Source: Pseudomonas chlororaphis subsp. piscium
GTDB lineage: Bacteria; Pseudomonadota; Gammaproteobacteria; Pseudomonadales; Pseudomonadaceae
Direction of reading: 5' to 3'
Assembly: GCF_003850345.1 (NCBI RefSeq)
Contig: NZ_CP027707.1
Coordinates: 5,704,001-5,768,000, forward strand
DNA: 64,000 bases
Translations under genes and position numbers: made by a program
Part shown: positions 31,418 to 40,981 of the stretch, one piece after another
How the letters are laid out: each line of letters starts with the position of its first letter
Position numbering within the stretch: position 1 is the first letter of the stretch
Notes under the pieces: generated by a model
What the model was told of the DNA's origin: nothing
What the model saw: only the letters and a program-made list of their open reading frames with translations
The model's database searches: none

Positions 31418-31438
31418 CGGTTTATACGGCGACAAAAA

Positions 31439-31468
31439 AGCCCCGGATGATCCGGGGCTTTTTTTTTG
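31439..31468 (+). terminator. leuA terminator
   Basis: A perfect 9-base stem, AGCCCCGGA-TGA-TCCGGGGCT (31439-31459), is followed by a run of ten T. It is a strong intrinsic terminator just beyond leuA and opposite the end of the convergent coiled-coil gene. Confidence 0.95.
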
Positions 31469-31487
31469 CTGCCATTTATTGCCTCAT

Positions 31488-31901
31488 TCAGGCGGTGGTA
31501 TTGATCCGCGCCGTCAGCGCCTGGAGCAAGGCCGCCTGCAACACCTGCAGGTTGTTGGCGGTGATCGCGATCTGCGCCTGCACCTCCAAAGCCTGTTGTG
31601 CCTTCTGCTCCTCGTTCGCTTGGCCCTTCTGCACCCCGGACAATTGCGACTGCTGCTCGGACAGGGTCTTTTCGGTCTGGTCGATCTGCTTCTGCAACTG
31701 CGCGACGATATCAGCGGTGGGAGAGGTGAAATCGGCCTTGGCGCCGTACTCCTGCATGTCGACACTCACCGAGTCACTGTCTTCGGCAACGCTCTTGTCC
31801 TGCACCTCAAGCGGGCTGGCCTGCTGCTCGGCGATGTTGAGCTTTTGCGGCGCAGCCCCCAGCGGGAATGGATTGATGCTCGCAGCACCGATAGTGGTCA
31901 T
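31488..31901 (-). CDS. Hypothetical coiled-coil protein
   Basis: 137 residues, acidic and rich in Gln and Ala. A long heptad region (about 60-130: IVAQLQKQIDQTEKTLSEQQ and onward) predicts a coiled coil; the first 55 residues look disordered (SINPFPLGAAPQK). No signal peptide or membrane helix. The pattern recalls small flagellar or secretion-associated helical proteins, but no homology can be claimed. The ATG gives MTTIGAASINP. It is convergent to leuA and lies 54 bases beyond the omega-amidase gene. Confidence 0.7.
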   Translation of the reverse strand: MTTIGAASINPFPLGAAPQKLNIAEQQASPLEVQDKSVAEDSDSVSVDMQEYGAKADFTSPTADIVAQLQKQIDQTEKTLSEQQSQLSGVQKGQANEEQKAQQALEVQAQIAITANNLQVLQAALLQALTARINTTA

Positions 31902-31955
31902 GATGAATCTCCCTGAAAATCCTCTTATCCCTTAACGGCCCACTCCAACAGATCT

Positions 31956-32753
31956 TTAAGCCTGGGTGAACTCGAAGGTGTCCGCATCGAGGTAGGCTGG
32001 AAAGCGCGCGCGATAGGCGGCCAGATCCGCGGCGTTCAGGCAGACCTGGAATACCCCGTCGGCCTCCCCCGCGCAGAGCAGCGTCTCGCCCTGGAAATCC
32101 AGCACCTGGCTATCCCCGGTGTAGGTAAACCCCTTGCCGTCGCTGCCGACCCGATTGACCGCGGCCACATAACACAGGTTTTCGATGGCCCTGGCCGGCA
32201 ACAAGCGGTTCCAGTGCTGACGCCGCGCCCCCGGCCAGTTGGCTGTGTACAGCAGCAAGTCAGTATCCCGGGCATCGCGGCTCCACACTGGAAAACGCAG
32301 GTCGTAACAGATCAACGGCCTGACACGCCACCCCTTGAGTTCGAACTGCACCTGGCGCTCACCCGGCGTGTAGTGATCGTGCTCGCCCGCCATGCGGAAC
32401 AAATGACGTTTATCGTAATGCCAGACCTCACCGTCAGGGCGAGCCCACAGCAGGCGGTTGCGATGGCTGCCATCGGCAGCCTGGATAATAACGCTGCCGG
32501 TGACCACCGCACCGAGCCTGGCGGCCTGACTGCGCAGCCACTTGCTGGTCGGACCGTTTTCCGCCTCGGCGAGGGCTTCGGACTCCATGGAAAACCCGGT
32601 GGTGAACATTTCCGGCAGGATAATCAGATCGGCGCCCCGGGCCTGTTCGAGCAACAGCTCGAAGTGCTCGAGGTTGGCCTGGCGGTCGTGCCAGACCAGG
32701 GAGGTCTGGATCAGCGCCACGTTCAGATTGGGCAAAGCACTCAGATCACGCAT
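31956..32753 (-). CDS. Omega-amidase (YafV/Nit2-type nitrilase-family amidohydrolase)
   Basis: 265 residues. The nitrilase-superfamily triad is visible: Glu in ILPEMFTTGF (about 46), Lys in YDKRHLFRMAGEHDHY (about 115) and Cys in LICYDLRFPVW (about 150). The HLF...AGE segment and CYDLRFP are those of YafV/Nit2, which hydrolyse alpha-ketoglutaramate and alpha-ketosuccinamate. It overlaps the end of the aminotransferase gene by 13 bases, so the two are probably coupled: the transaminase makes the omega-amide keto acid and the amidase removes it. No signal peptide; cytoplasmic. Confidence 0.88.
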   Translation of the reverse strand: MRDLSALPNLNVALIQTSLVWHDRQANLEHFELLLEQARGADLIILPEMFTTGFSMESEALAEAENGPTSKWLRSQAARLGAVVTGSVIIQAADGSHRNRLLWARPDGEVWHYDKRHLFRMAGEHDHYTPGERQVQFELKGWRVRPLICYDLRFPVWSRDARDTDLLLYTANWPGARRQHWNRLLPARAIENLCYVAAVNRVGSDGKGFTYTGDSQVLDFQGETLLCAGEADGVFQVCLNAADLAAYRARFPAYLDADTFEFTQA

Positions 32754-33889
32754 AGTTTCTCCGCTGCCTGGCGCAGCGTCTCCTCACGTTTGGCAAAGCA
32801 TAGCCTTACCAGACGCTGTCCTTGCGGTGGCTCGCGGTAGAACACCGACACCGGAATGGTCGCGACGCCGTGCTCGCGGGTCATCCAGATCGCCATCTCT
32901 ACGTCATTCAGGTCCGGGCGGATCTGCGAGTAGTCCACCAGTTGGAAGTAAGTACCGGCCACCCGGGTAAAGCTGAACCGCGAAGGCCCTAGCAGATCGC
33001 AGAACAGGTCACGCTTGGCCTGATAGAAGCCGGGAAGCTCTTCGACATGCTCCGGGTGTTCGGCCATGTAGTCCGCCAGAGCGTACTGCAAAGGGGTCAC
33101 GCCGCAGAAGCTGACATATTGATGCACCTTGCGCAGCTCCGCGCTCAGGGCCGGCGGAGCAACCACGTAGCCGGTTTTCCAGCCGGTCACGTGGTAGGTC
33201 TTGCCGAAAGAGCTGACCACGAATGCCCGCTGGTACAGCTCTTCATGGGCCAGCACGCTGGCATGGGGGATGCCATCGAACACCAGGTGTTCGTACACCT
33301 CGTCGCTGACCAGGTAGATATCCCGATCACGAATCAGCGCCGCCAACTGATCGAGTTCCACACGGCTGATCAAGGCACCGCTGGGGTTGTGCGGCGTATT
33401 GAGAATGATCATCCGCGTACGTGGGCTCAGGGCTGCGCCGAGCTTCTGCCAATCGATGGCGAAATCGTTCAGGCCCAGCTGCACATGCACACAACGCCCG
33501 CCGGCCAGCTCCACCGAAGGCTTATAGCTGTCGTAGCAAGGATCGAAGACGATCACTTCATCACCGGCCTGGATCACCGCCTGGATGGCACAGAAGATCG
33601 CCTGGGTGGCGCCCGGAGTGATGGTTACCTCGGTGTCGGCATTCACCTGCACGCCATAACTGCGGGCGATCTTGGCCGCCACTTGCTGGCGCAAGGCCGG
33701 CAGGCCGGTCATCGGTGCGTATTGGTTGTGACCGCTGGCGATATGTCGGGCGACGGCATCGCGCAGGGCTTGCGGGCCATCGAAATCGGGAAAACCCTGA
33801 GACAGATTCAGCGCGCCGGTTTCCACGGCGAGCTGCGACATTTGCGTGAAGATGGTGGTGCCGACATTCGGCAGCTTACTGGTGATCAT
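32741..33889 (-). CDS. PLP-dependent aminotransferase (methionine/glutamine type, YbdL-like)
   Basis: 382 residues, fold type I class I aminotransferase. The PLP lysine is in SSFGKTYHVTGWKTGY, with the upstream NTPHNPSG and VSDEVYEHL motifs. The YbdL/KAT III-like subgroup uses methionine and aromatic amino acids with keto acids, and often glutamine. The overlap with an omega-amidase gene strongly suggests use of glutamine as amino donor. The ATG at 33889 (MITSKLPNVGTTIF) was preferred to one seven codons upstream. The promoter must lie in 33890-33960, downstream of the der terminator. Confidence 0.85.
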   Translation of the reverse strand: MITSKLPNVGTTIFTQMSQLAVETGALNLSQGFPDFDGPQALRDAVARHIASGHNQYAPMTGLPALRQQVAAKIARSYGVQVNADTEVTITPGATQAIFCAIQAVIQAGDEVIVFDPCYDSYKPSVELAGGRCVHVQLGLNDFAIDWQKLGAALSPRTRMIILNTPHNPSGALISRVELDQLAALIRDRDIYLVSDEVYEHLVFDGIPHASVLAHEELYQRAFVVSSFGKTYHVTGWKTGYVVAPPALSAELRKVHQYVSFCGVTPLQYALADYMAEHPEHVEELPGFYQAKRDLFCDLLGPSRFSFTRVAGTYFQLVDYSQIRPDLNDVEMAIWMTREHGVATIPVSVFYREPPQGQRLVRLCFAKREETLRQAAEKLCVI

Positions 33890-33964
33890 GGGTAATTCCC
33901 TACTGAACACCCGGCTCTACGGCGGCACGGGGAGGTCCCGAGAATAGCCCAAACCACAGGCATG

Positions 33965-33991
33965 AAAAAGGGCGCCAAAGGCGCCCTTTTT
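33965..33991 (-). terminator. der-operon terminator (symmetrical)
   Basis: AAAAAGGGCGCC-AAA-GGCGCCCTTTTT is a perfect 12-base dyad with A and T runs on both sides, so it can terminate in either direction. Here it should end transcripts from der. It lies 75 bases upstream of the aminotransferase gene. Confidence 0.92.
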
Positions 33992-34004
33992 CCAAGACAA
34001 GTCC

Positions 34005-34074
34005 TGTAGGAACCGGCTTGCCGGCGAAGCGTTGAACCAGGTCCAGAGCCTCACCGGCAAGCCGGTTCCCGCAG
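34005..34074. repeat. REP pair (class 3), inverted
   Basis: TGTAGGAACCGGCTTGCCGG (from 34005) and its inverted partner CCGGCAAGCCGGTTCC (34054-34069) flank about 25 bases. It is between der and the der terminator. The core differs from the two REP types seen elsewhere in the window. Confidence 0.88.
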
Positions 34075-34080
34075 CGAGCC

Positions 34081-35553
34081 TCAGCGCTTGTCCTTGCGCT
34101 TCTTCTCGGCCTTTTTATGGTGCGTCATCAAACGACGCTTCTTGTTGACCTGACGGTCGGTGAGCGTGTTCTTGTTGCCTTCGTACGGGTTTTCACCACC
34201 CTTGAATTCAATGCGGATCGGCGTACCGACCAGCTTCAGAACACGACGGTAGGTGTTTTCCAGGTAGCGCACATAAGACTTCGGCACCTTCTCCACCTGG
34301 TTGCCGTGGATCACGATCAGCGGCGGGTTGGCGCCACCCAGGTGGGCATAACGCAGCTTGATGCGACGGTTGTTGACCATCGGTGGCGCGTGCTCGCTCA
34401 CGGCGTCTTCGAGAATCTGCGTCAGGCGGCTGGTCGGCCAGCGGGTAACCGCGGACTTGAAGGAGTTCTGCACCGACTGGTAGAGGTTACCCACGCCAGT
34501 ACCGTGCAACGCCGAGATGAAGTGGATATCGGCGAAGTCGACGAAGAACAGCCGGCGCTCCAGCTCGGTCTTCACATAGTCACGCTCGCGCGGGTCCATG
34601 CCATCCCATTTGTTCAGGGCAATGACCAGGGCCCGACCTGCTTCCAGGGCGAAGCCCAGCAGGTTCAGGTCGTGGTCCACCACGCCTTCGCGGGCGTCCA
34701 TGACGAAGATCACCACGTTGGCGTCTTTGATCGCCTGCAGGGTTTTGACCACCGAGAACTTTTCGACTTCCTCGTGGATCTTGCCGCGCTTGCGCACACC
34801 GGCGGTGTCGATCAGCGTGTACTTCTCTTCGTTACGCTCGAAGGGAATGTAGATACTGTCGCGGGTGGTACCCGGCTGGTCGTAGACGATGACCCGGTCT
34901 TCGCCGAGCATGCGGTTGACCAGGGTGGACTTGCCCACGTTCGGCCGGCCGATGATGGCGATCTTGATCCCGTCTTTTTCGCTCGGGCCTGGAATGCGCT
35001 TGGCTTCCTCGCCTTCGGCAACGACTTCTTCCTCACCCTCTTCCGGCTCGTCTGCGTCGTCTTTCGGGAACTCGCGCAGGGCGATTTCCAGCATCTGCGT
35101 GATACCGCGGCCATGAGCACCGGCGATCGGGATCGCGTCGCCCATGCCCAGCGGGGCGAACTCGGCACGCGCCATGTCAGGGTCGATATTGTCGACCTTG
35201 TTGGCAATCACGTAAGAGGTCTTGTTCCGTTTGCGCAGGTGCTCGCCGATCATCTGGTCGGCCGCGGTGAAACCGGCCTTGGCATCTACCAGGAACAGGA
35301 CGACATCGGCTTCTTCGATGGCCAGCAGCGACTGCTCGGCCATCTTTTCGTCCATGCCATGCTCGTCACCGGAGATACCGCCGGTGTCGATCAGAATGTA
35401 GGTACGCCCTTGCCACTTGGCCTCACCGTATTGGCGATCACGGGTCAGACCGGACAGGTCGCCGACAATGGCGTCGCGAGTCCGAGTCAGGCGGTTGAAC
35501 AAGGTGGACTTGCCGACGTTCGGTCGGCCCACCAGGGCGATTACGGGAACCAT
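34081..35553 (-). CDS. der: Ribosome-associated GTPase Der (EngA)
   Basis: 490 residues with two tandem GTPase domains, a hallmark of Der. The P-loops are GRPNVGKST near residues 9-17 and again near 204-212; G3 motifs DTGG and DTAG and the NKxD motifs (NKVD, NKWD) are present in both. A KH-like domain ends the protein with a lysine/arginine-rich tail ([11 protein letters not shown]). An acidic linker ([13 protein letters not shown]) joins the domains. It acts in 50S subunit maturation and is usually essential. The ATG at 35553 ([11 protein letters not shown]) was chosen over one four codons earlier. It lies downstream of bamB. Confidence 0.97.
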   Translation of the reverse strand: MVPVIALVGRPNVGKSTLFNRLTRTRDAIVGDLSGLTRDRQYGEAKWQGRTYILIDTGGISGDEHGMDEKMAEQSLLAIEEADVVLFLVDAKAGFTAADQMIGEHLRKRNKTSYVIANKVDNIDPDMARAEFAPLGMGDAIPIAGAHGRGITQMLEIALREFPKDDADEPEEGEEEVVAEGEEAKRIPGPSEKDGIKIAIIGRPNVGKSTLVNRMLGEDRVIVYDQPGTTRDSIYIPFERNEEKYTLIDTAGVRKRGKIHEEVEKFSVVKTLQAIKDANVVIFVMDAREGVVDHDLNLLGFALEAGRALVIALNKWDGMDPRERDYVKTELERRLFFVDFADIHFISALHGTGVGNLYQSVQNSFKSAVTRWPTSRLTQILEDAVSEHAPPMVNNRRIKLRYAHLGGANPPLIVIHGNQVEKVPKSYVRYLENTYRRVLKLVGTPIRIEFKGGENPYEGNKNTLTDRQVNKKRRLMTHHKKAEKKRKDKR

Positions 35554-35580
35554 GCGGCTCTCCACTGCGTTAATTCAGAA

Positions 35581-35680
35581 AATACAAAAGCCGCTGCGAG
35601 GCAGCGGCTGGTGCTCGGGGCAGCACATCGCGTGCTGCGAACCTTGCCGGGGCAAGGCCGCTTGGGGATCAACCCCAAGC
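35581..35680 (-). terminator. Three-hairpin element between bamB and der
   Basis: Reading leftward after bamB: GCTTGGGG/CCCCAAGC (35660-35680), CCTTGCC-GG-GGCAAGG (35642-35657), and AGCCGCTGC-gag-GCAGCGGCT (35589-35609), the last followed by TTTTGTATT on the leftward strand. The last hairpin is a plausible terminator or attenuator placed 30-odd bases before der. It may lower der expression relative to bamB or mark an internal end. Confidence 0.6.
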
Positions 35681-35692
35681 ATAGTCAAACCA

Positions 35693-36844
35693 TTACTTGA
35701 TGGTCAGGGCTTCCAGTTTGCCACTGTTGCCATACACATAAATCATGTTGCCCACCACCAGCGGACGCGCACGCAGACCATCGCTGTCGATACGCTCACG
35801 GCCGACGAAACGACCGTCCACCTGGCTCAGCAGGTGCAGGTAACCTTCCAGGTCACCGACCGCCACGTAGCTGGAGAAGACTTCCGGGGCCGACAGTTGA
35901 CGGCGGGCCAGCGAGTCGTTGCTCCACAGGGCAGTGGTGGAACGCTCGTCGACGCTTTCGACTGTGCCGGAAGACAGGCTCACATAGACGCTGCCAAAAC
36001 CTTGAGCGACACCCGCATAGCTGGAAGCATCGCGCTGCCAGAGCGGACGACCGCTTTCCAGGTCCAGCGCCGCTACGCGACCCTGGTAGCTGGCGACATA
36101 CAGGGTGCCGCCGGACAACAGCAGGCCACCGTCTATGTCGACCACACGATCCAACTCGGAACGACCTTGCGGAATGGCCACGCGCTGTTCCCACACCGGC
36201 ACGCCGTTGCGGATGTCCAGGGCCACCACTTTACCGGTCGACAGACCGGCGACCGCCAGGCGGTTGGTGGTGATTGGCGCGCTGGTGCCACGCAGGGTCA
36301 GTACCGCCGGGGTGCTGTCATAGACCCACATCTGGTTGCCGGTGGCGGCGTCGAGGCCGATCACACGGTCATCCTGGGTCTGGACCACAACCACATCGCC
36401 ATTGGTGGACGGCGGAGCCAGTACTTCACTGGTCACCCGCGCGCGCCATTTCTCTTCACCGCTCGAAGCGTCCAGAGCAACCACTTCGCCCTTGAGGGTA
36501 CCGATCATGACCAGGCCGTAACCTACGCCAACGGCACCGGACACAGGCAACTCCAGGTCCTGTTTCCATTTGACGTCGCCGTTCATGCGATCCAGCGCCT
36601 CTACCACGCCAGTGACGTCGGCGGCGTAGATGGTGCTGCCGTCGATCGCCGGAACCAGCATGTTGTAGGTTTCGCCCTGGCCGTCACCGACCGAACGGCT
36701 CCACTGTTTCTGCAGGACCACTTCTTCTTTGAAGTCGACCAGTTCGGCAGGTGGCAATTCTTTCTTGCTGTTGCTGCTGCAACCCGCGGCCAGAACGGCC
36801 AGAGCCAGCAATGCTGCATGTTTCCAACGGATCACGTCACGCAT
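35693..36844 (-). CDS. bamB: Outer-membrane assembly lipoprotein BamB
   Basis: 383 residues. A lipoprotein signal ends LAAGC (Cys22). The mature protein is an eight-bladed beta-propeller with PQQ-like repeats: recurring segments such as GEVVALDASSGEEKW, GKVVALDIRNGVPVWEQRV and GRVAALDLESGRPLWQ. It is part of the BAM complex that inserts beta-barrel proteins in the outer membrane. The ATG at 36844 overlaps the yfgM stop by eight bases. A longer open frame to 37270 lies inside yfgM and is rejected. Confidence 0.96.
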   Translation of the reverse strand: MRDVIRWKHAALLALAVLAAGCSSNSKKELPPAELVDFKEEVVLQKQWSRSVGDGQGETYNMLVPAIDGSTIYAADVTGVVEALDRMNGDVKWKQDLELPVSGAVGVGYGLVMIGTLKGEVVALDASSGEEKWRARVTSEVLAPPSTNGDVVVVQTQDDRVIGLDAATGNQMWVYDSTPAVLTLRGTSAPITTNRLAVAGLSTGKVVALDIRNGVPVWEQRVAIPQGRSELDRVVDIDGGLLLSGGTLYVASYQGRVAALDLESGRPLWQRDASSYAGVAQGFGSVYVSLSSGTVESVDERSTTALWSNDSLARRQLSAPEVFSSYVAVGDLEGYLHLLSQVDGRFVGRERIDSDGLRARPLVVGNMIYVYGNSGKLEALTIK

Positions 36845-37478
36845 CCCCTTTGGCCAGGTCGTCCAGCTTGATTTGTAGGCCACCGACCGCCGCTTCATCG
36901 GACAGCGCGGCCTTGGCTTTTTCGTACGCAGCATGGGCTTCGTCGGTACGACCCAATTGGACCAGCAGGTCACCCTTGAGCTCTTCGCGAGTGGCCAGGA
37001 ATGCCTTGTCGGCATCGCCTTCGAGCAGCTTGAGCGCTTCTTCAGCCTTGTTCTGCGCCGCCAGGACCTGGGCCAGACGCTGACGGGCGATCTCGCCCAG
37101 CGTCGGGTTGGCCGGCTTGTCGGCGATGGCTTTGAGCTCGGTCGCCGCGTCGTCCAGCTTGCCGGTGTCGACCGCCACCTTGGCGACGAACAGGCTGCCG
37201 TATTGCGCGTAGGCGGTACCGCCGAACTCGCTGTTGAGCTTGCCGGCCAGGTCTGCGACACGGGCTGCATCCGGCTTGCCGTCAGGCGTCAGCGTGGTCT
37301 CCAGCAATTGCTGATAGAGCATCGAGGCGCCTTGCGACTGATTGTTCTGATACTTGTGCCAGGCCTGCCAGCCGAACACGATGACCAGCGCCAACAGGCC
37401 GCCGGTGACCAGGGGTTTGCCGTTGCGCTGCCACCAGTCCTTCAAATCCGCCAGCTGTTCATCTTCGGTACTCGACAC
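36837..37478 (-). CDS. yfgM: YfgM-type periplasmic chaperone/Sec-associated protein
   Basis: 213 residues. One transmembrane helix (about 22-40, PLVTGGLLALVIVFGWQAW) with a short cytoplasmic start, then a periplasmic TPR-like alpha-helical domain (about 60-205). This matches YfgM, a membrane-anchored partner of PpiD and SecYEG that aids folding of exported proteins. The position between hisS and bamB is conserved in gammaproteobacteria. The ATG gives MSSTEDEQLADLKDW. Its stop overlaps the bamB start, so translation is coupled. Confidence 0.92.
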   Translation of the reverse strand: MSSTEDEQLADLKDWWQRNGKPLVTGGLLALVIVFGWQAWHKYQNNQSQGASMLYQQLLETTLTPDGKPDAARVADLAGKLNSEFGGTAYAQYGSLFVAKVAVDTGKLDDAATELKAIADKPANPTLGEIARQRLAQVLAAQNKAEEALKLLEGDADKAFLATREELKGDLLVQLGRTDEAHAAYEKAKAALSDEAAVGGLQIKLDDLAKGDA

Positions 37479-37518
37479 CCCAATACTCCTTATTCGCTAA
37501 ATCGGCTGTTTGACAGCT

Positions 37519-38808
37519 TCAACCCTGCACGACGCAGGTGGCCAGGTGTGCAGCGAGCGCATCCCAGGCAATGCTTTGTTGTTCGCCCTGGCCACGCAGG
37601 GGTTTGAAACCTACCACTTGCTGGGCCAGTTCGTCGTCACCGAGGATCAGTGCGTACAACGCCCCGCTCTTGTCGGCCTTCTTGAACTGGCTCTTGAAGC
37701 TACCGGCGCCGGCGTTGATCTGCAGGCGCAGGTTCGGCAATTGATCACGAACACGCTCACTCAGCGCCAGTGCGGCCAGTTCGGCAGCTTCCCCGAAGGC
37801 GCAGAGGTAAACGTCGACCTGACGCGAGATCTCTTCCGGGATCTGCTCCAGGGTTTCCAGCAGCAGCACCAGACGCTCGATCCCCATGGCGAAACCGACG
37901 CCCGGGGTCGGCTTGCCGCCCATCTGCTCGACCAGGCCATCGTAACGGCCACCGGCACAGACGGTGCCCTGGGCGCCGAGCTTGTCGGTGACCCATTCGA
38001 AAACGGTCTTGCTGTAGTAATCCAGCCCGCGCACCAGCTTCGGGTTGATCACATAAGGGATACCGGCGGCATCCAGACGGGCCTTGAGGCCCTCGAAATG
38101 CACGCGGGACTCTTCGTCCAGGTAGTCGGCCAGCTTCGGCGCGTCCACCAGCACGGCTTGAGTGTCCGGGTTCTTGGTGTCGAGCACGCGCAGCGGGTTG
38201 GTTTTCAGACGGCGCTGGCTGTCTTCGTCCAGGCTCTCCATGCGCGCCGAGAGGAACGTCACCAGCGCATCACGATAACGCGCACGGGCTTCGGCGGTCC
38301 CCAGGCTGTTCAGTTCGAGCTTGACCGCGTCACGGATGCCCAGCTCTCCCCACAGGCGCCAGGTCAGCACGATCAGCTCGGCGTCGATGTCCGGACCGTC
38401 GAGGTTGAAGACCTCGCAACCGATCTGGTGGAACTGGCGATAACGGCCTTTCTGCGGACGCTCGTGGCGGAACATCGGGCCGATGTACCAGAGTTTCTGC
38501 ACCTGGCCACCGCCGGTGATGCCATGCTCGAGTACCGCGCGCACGCACGCCGCGGTGCCTTCCGGACGCAGGGTCAGGGAGTCGCCGTTGCGGTCGTCGA
38601 AGGTGTACATCTCTTTTTCGACGATGTCGGTCACTTCACCGATGGAGCGCTTGAACAGCTCGGTGAACTCGACGATCGGCATACGGATCTGCTTGTAACC
38701 GTAGTTATCCAGCAAACGTGCAACGGTGCCCTCGAAATAGCGCCACAAGGGCGTCTGCTCGGGCAGGATGTCGTTCATGCCACGAATGGCTTGCAGAGAC
38801 TTGCTCAC
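37519..38808 (-). CDS. hisS: Histidyl-tRNA synthetase
   Basis: 429 residues, class II aminoacyl-tRNA synthetase. Motif 2 is [18 protein letters not shown], motif 3 is GFAMGIERL, and the histidine-specific loops LVRGLDYYS and AGGRYDGL are present. A C-terminal anticodon-binding domain (about 330-425) follows. It charges tRNA-His. The gene lies 22 bases downstream of ispG and 40 bases upstream of yfgM, all on the same strand. Confidence 0.98.
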   Translation of the reverse strand: MSKSLQAIRGMNDILPEQTPLWRYFEGTVARLLDNYGYKQIRMPIVEFTELFKRSIGEVTDIVEKEMYTFDDRNGDSLTLRPEGTAACVRAVLEHGITGGGQVQKLWYIGPMFRHERPQKGRYRQFHQIGCEVFNLDGPDIDAELIVLTWRLWGELGIRDAVKLELNSLGTAEARARYRDALVTFLSARMESLDEDSQRRLKTNPLRVLDTKNPDTQAVLVDAPKLADYLDEESRVHFEGLKARLDAAGIPYVINPKLVRGLDYYSKTVFEWVTDKLGAQGTVCAGGRYDGLVEQMGGKPTPGVGFAMGIERLVLLLETLEQIPEEISRQVDVYLCAFGEAAELAALALSERVRDQLPNLRLQINAGAGSFKSQFKKADKSGALYALILGDDELAQQVVGFKPLRGQGEQQSIAWDALAAHLATCVVQG

Positions 38809-38830
38809 AAAAAATCCTTAATTCGTTCGA

Positions 38831-39940
38831 TTAGCCGCGCGCGATCAGCGCTGCGTCGGCTTCGACCTTTTCGGCCGCTTTCTCGCGGATCAGCTTTTCC
38901 AGTTGATCCACAAGATTGTCATTCGTCAGTTTCTGCGACGGCTTGCCGTCGATGTAAATCAGGTTCGGCGTCCCGCCGGTCAGGCCGATATGCGCCTCTT
39001 TGGCTTCGCCCGGACCGTTGACCACACAACCGATGACCGCCACGTCCAGCGGTACCAGCAGATCCTCAAGGCGCCCTTCCAGTTCGTTCATGGTCTTGAC
39101 CACATCGAAGTTCTGCCGCGAGCAGCTCGGGCAGGCGATGAAGTTGATGCCACGGGAACGCAGATGCAGGGACTTGAGAATGTCGTAGCCGACTTTCACT
39201 TCTTCGACCGGGTCGGCCGCCAACGAGATGCGAATAGTATCGCCAATCCCTTCGGCCAGCAGCATACCGAGGCCCACGGCGGATTTCACCGTGCCTGAAC
39301 GCAAACCGCCGGCTTCGGTGATACCCAGGTGCAGCGGCTGGATGATTTCCTTGGCCAGCAGGCGATAGGCTTCGACGGCCATGAACACGTCGGAGGCTTT
39401 CACGCTGACCTTGAAGTCCTTGAAGTTCAGGCGTTCGAGGTGCTCGACGTGACGCAGGGCAGACTCCACCAGCGCCGCCGGGGTCGGCTCGCCGTATTTC
39501 TTCTGCAGGTCTTTTTCCAGGGAGCCGGCGTTGACGCCGATACGGATCGGGATCCCGCGATCACGGGCCGCGTCCACCACCGCACGCACGCGGTCTTCAC
39601 GACCGATGTTGCCGGGGTTGATCCGCAGGCAATCGACGCCCAGTTCGGCCACGCGCAAGGCGATCTTGTAGTCGAAGTGGATGTCGGCAACCAGCGGTAC
39701 CTTGACCTGCTGCTTGATGCGGCCGAAGGCTTCGGCCGCGTCCATATCCGGTACGGAAACCCGCACGATATCGACGCCGGCCGCTTCCAGACGGTTGATC
39801 TGGGCCACAGTGGCCGCCACATCGTTGGTGTCGCTGTTGGTCATGCTCTGCACGGCAATGGGGGCATCGCCACCCACAGGTACCGAGCCGACCCAGATCT
39901 TGCGGGACTCGCGACGTTTGATTGGAGATTCGCCGTGCAT
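38831..39940 (-). CDS. ispG: 4-hydroxy-3-methylbut-2-enyl-diphosphate synthase (GcpE)
   Basis: 369 residues. IspG reduces MEcPP to HMBPP, the sixth step of the MEP isoprenoid pathway, using a [4Fe-4S] cluster. The cluster ligands are in [11 protein letters not shown] and [13 protein letters not shown], with the conserved Glu of the latter. The N-terminal TIM barrel starts [20 protein letters not shown]. An Fe-S enzyme, it depends on the Isc machinery encoded a few kilobases away. It lies three bases downstream of rodZ. Confidence 0.97.
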   Translation of the reverse strand: MHGESPIKRRESRKIWVGSVPVGGDAPIAVQSMTNSDTNDVAATVAQINRLEAAGVDIVRVSVPDMDAAEAFGRIKQQVKVPLVADIHFDYKIALRVAELGVDCLRINPGNIGREDRVRAVVDAARDRGIPIRIGVNAGSLEKDLQKKYGEPTPAALVESALRHVEHLERLNFKDFKVSVKASDVFMAVEAYRLLAKEIIQPLHLGITEAGGLRSGTVKSAVGLGMLLAEGIGDTIRISLAADPVEEVKVGYDILKSLHLRSRGINFIACPSCSRQNFDVVKTMNELEGRLEDLLVPLDVAVIGCVVNGPGEAKEAHIGLTGGTPNLIYIDGKPSQKLTNDNLVDQLEKLIREKAAEKVEADAALIARG

Positions 39941-39943
39941 GAC

Positions 39944-40981
39944 TTATTGACCTAACTTCAGGCGAGCAGTCTCGCCACTGGTGAACGGAGCCACATCGAT
40001 CGCTTGTCCGTTGTAGCTGACCTGCGCGCCACGGGCATAACCCAGGCGCACGGCAAATGGCGGCTTGCCGGAAACATCGGCGGTCTCGCCCTTGCGCTTC
40101 AGGCCACTCAGCAGCACTTTACCGCTGCCGTCGGTGATCTGGGTCCAGCAATCGGCTGTGAACTGGATCTGTACCTGACCCGCGCCAGCTACAGGCGCTG
40201 CGGCAGGTGCAGTTGGAGCTGCCGGGGCAGCCGGAATAGTCGCTGCCGCGACCACAGGCGCTACAGGGGCAGGCGCGGCCGGAGCGCTCGGCGCGGGTGC
40301 TGCCGGTGCCACGACCACTGGTGCCGGAGCAACCGGGGCAACAGGTGCGGCAGCCGGAACGCTTGGCGCAGGAGCCGCGGCATCCGCCTGGGCCTGGCCT
40401 GGAGCCGGGGTTTCAGGCAGGGCCAGGGCGGTTTCGCCTTCGGTCTGACCTTCCACGACTGCCTGGTCTTCCGGCTCGTCGATCGGATGAATCTGCGTGG
40501 TGCCGTCGGCACCTTCGACTTCGACGTGTTCCTGATTGAGGCCGATCAGCTCCTTGGTGCGCACCGAGGTCTGATCCTGCCACCAGATAAAGCCGCCGCC
40601 GATCACCGCGATCAGCAGCAACAGGCTGACGATGCGCAAAATAGTGTGGGAAACCCGTACCGGCTCTTCGATACGGCCCAGGCTATGCACATTGCTGCCC
40701 TGGGAATCGGTGCCTGTGTATTGGTCGAAGGCCTGGACCAGAACGGCCTGGTCCATCCCCAGCAACTTGGCATAGGCACGGATATAGCCGCGGGCGAAGG
40801 TATGCCCCGGCAGCTTGTCGAAAGCACCGGCTTCCAGGTTGCTCAACGAGCTTGCGGTCAGATTGAGCTTGAGGGCCACTTCAGCCAGCGACCAACCATT
40901 GCTTTCGCGGGCCTGACGCAGGGTCTCACCGGGGTTTACGCGAGTCGCTGCTAGAACTTCGGGATGCGCCGCTTTCATCAT
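39944..40981 (-). CDS. rodZ: Cytoskeleton protein RodZ
   Basis: 345 residues. The N-terminal cytoplasmic helix-turn-helix (about 15-85: LRQARESNGWSLAEVALKLN) binds MreB in E. coli. One membrane helix follows (about 111-132, LLLLIAVIGGGFIWW), then a very long Pro/Ala/Val-rich periplasmic linker (about 185-260) and a small beta-domain DUF4115-like (about 268-340). RodZ couples MreB to cell-wall synthesis and rod shape. The ATG overlaps the pilF stop by four bases. The low-complexity linker is the part most likely to vary among strains. Confidence 0.95.
   Translation of the reverse strand: MMKAAHPEVLAATRVNPGETLRQARESNGWSLAEVALKLNLTASSLSNLEAGAFDKLPGHTFARGYIRAYAKLLGMDQAVLVQAFDQYTGTDSQGSNVHSLGRIEEPVRVSHTILRIVSLLLLIAVIGGGFIWWQDQTSVRTKELIGLNQEHVEVEGADGTTQIHPIDEPEDQAVVEGQTEGETALALPETPAPGQAQADAAAPAPSVPAAAPVAPVAPAPVVVAPAAPAPSAPAAPAPVAPVVAAATIPAAPAAPTAPAAAPVAGAGQVQIQFTADCWTQITDGSGKVLLSGLKRKGETADVSGKPPFAVRLGYARGAQVSYNGQAIDVAPFTSGETARLKLGQ

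Noticed and set aside
35693..37270. Extension of bamB by 142 codons to 37270
   Set aside because: The extra part lies within yfgM, and the bamB lipoprotein signal starts at 36844.
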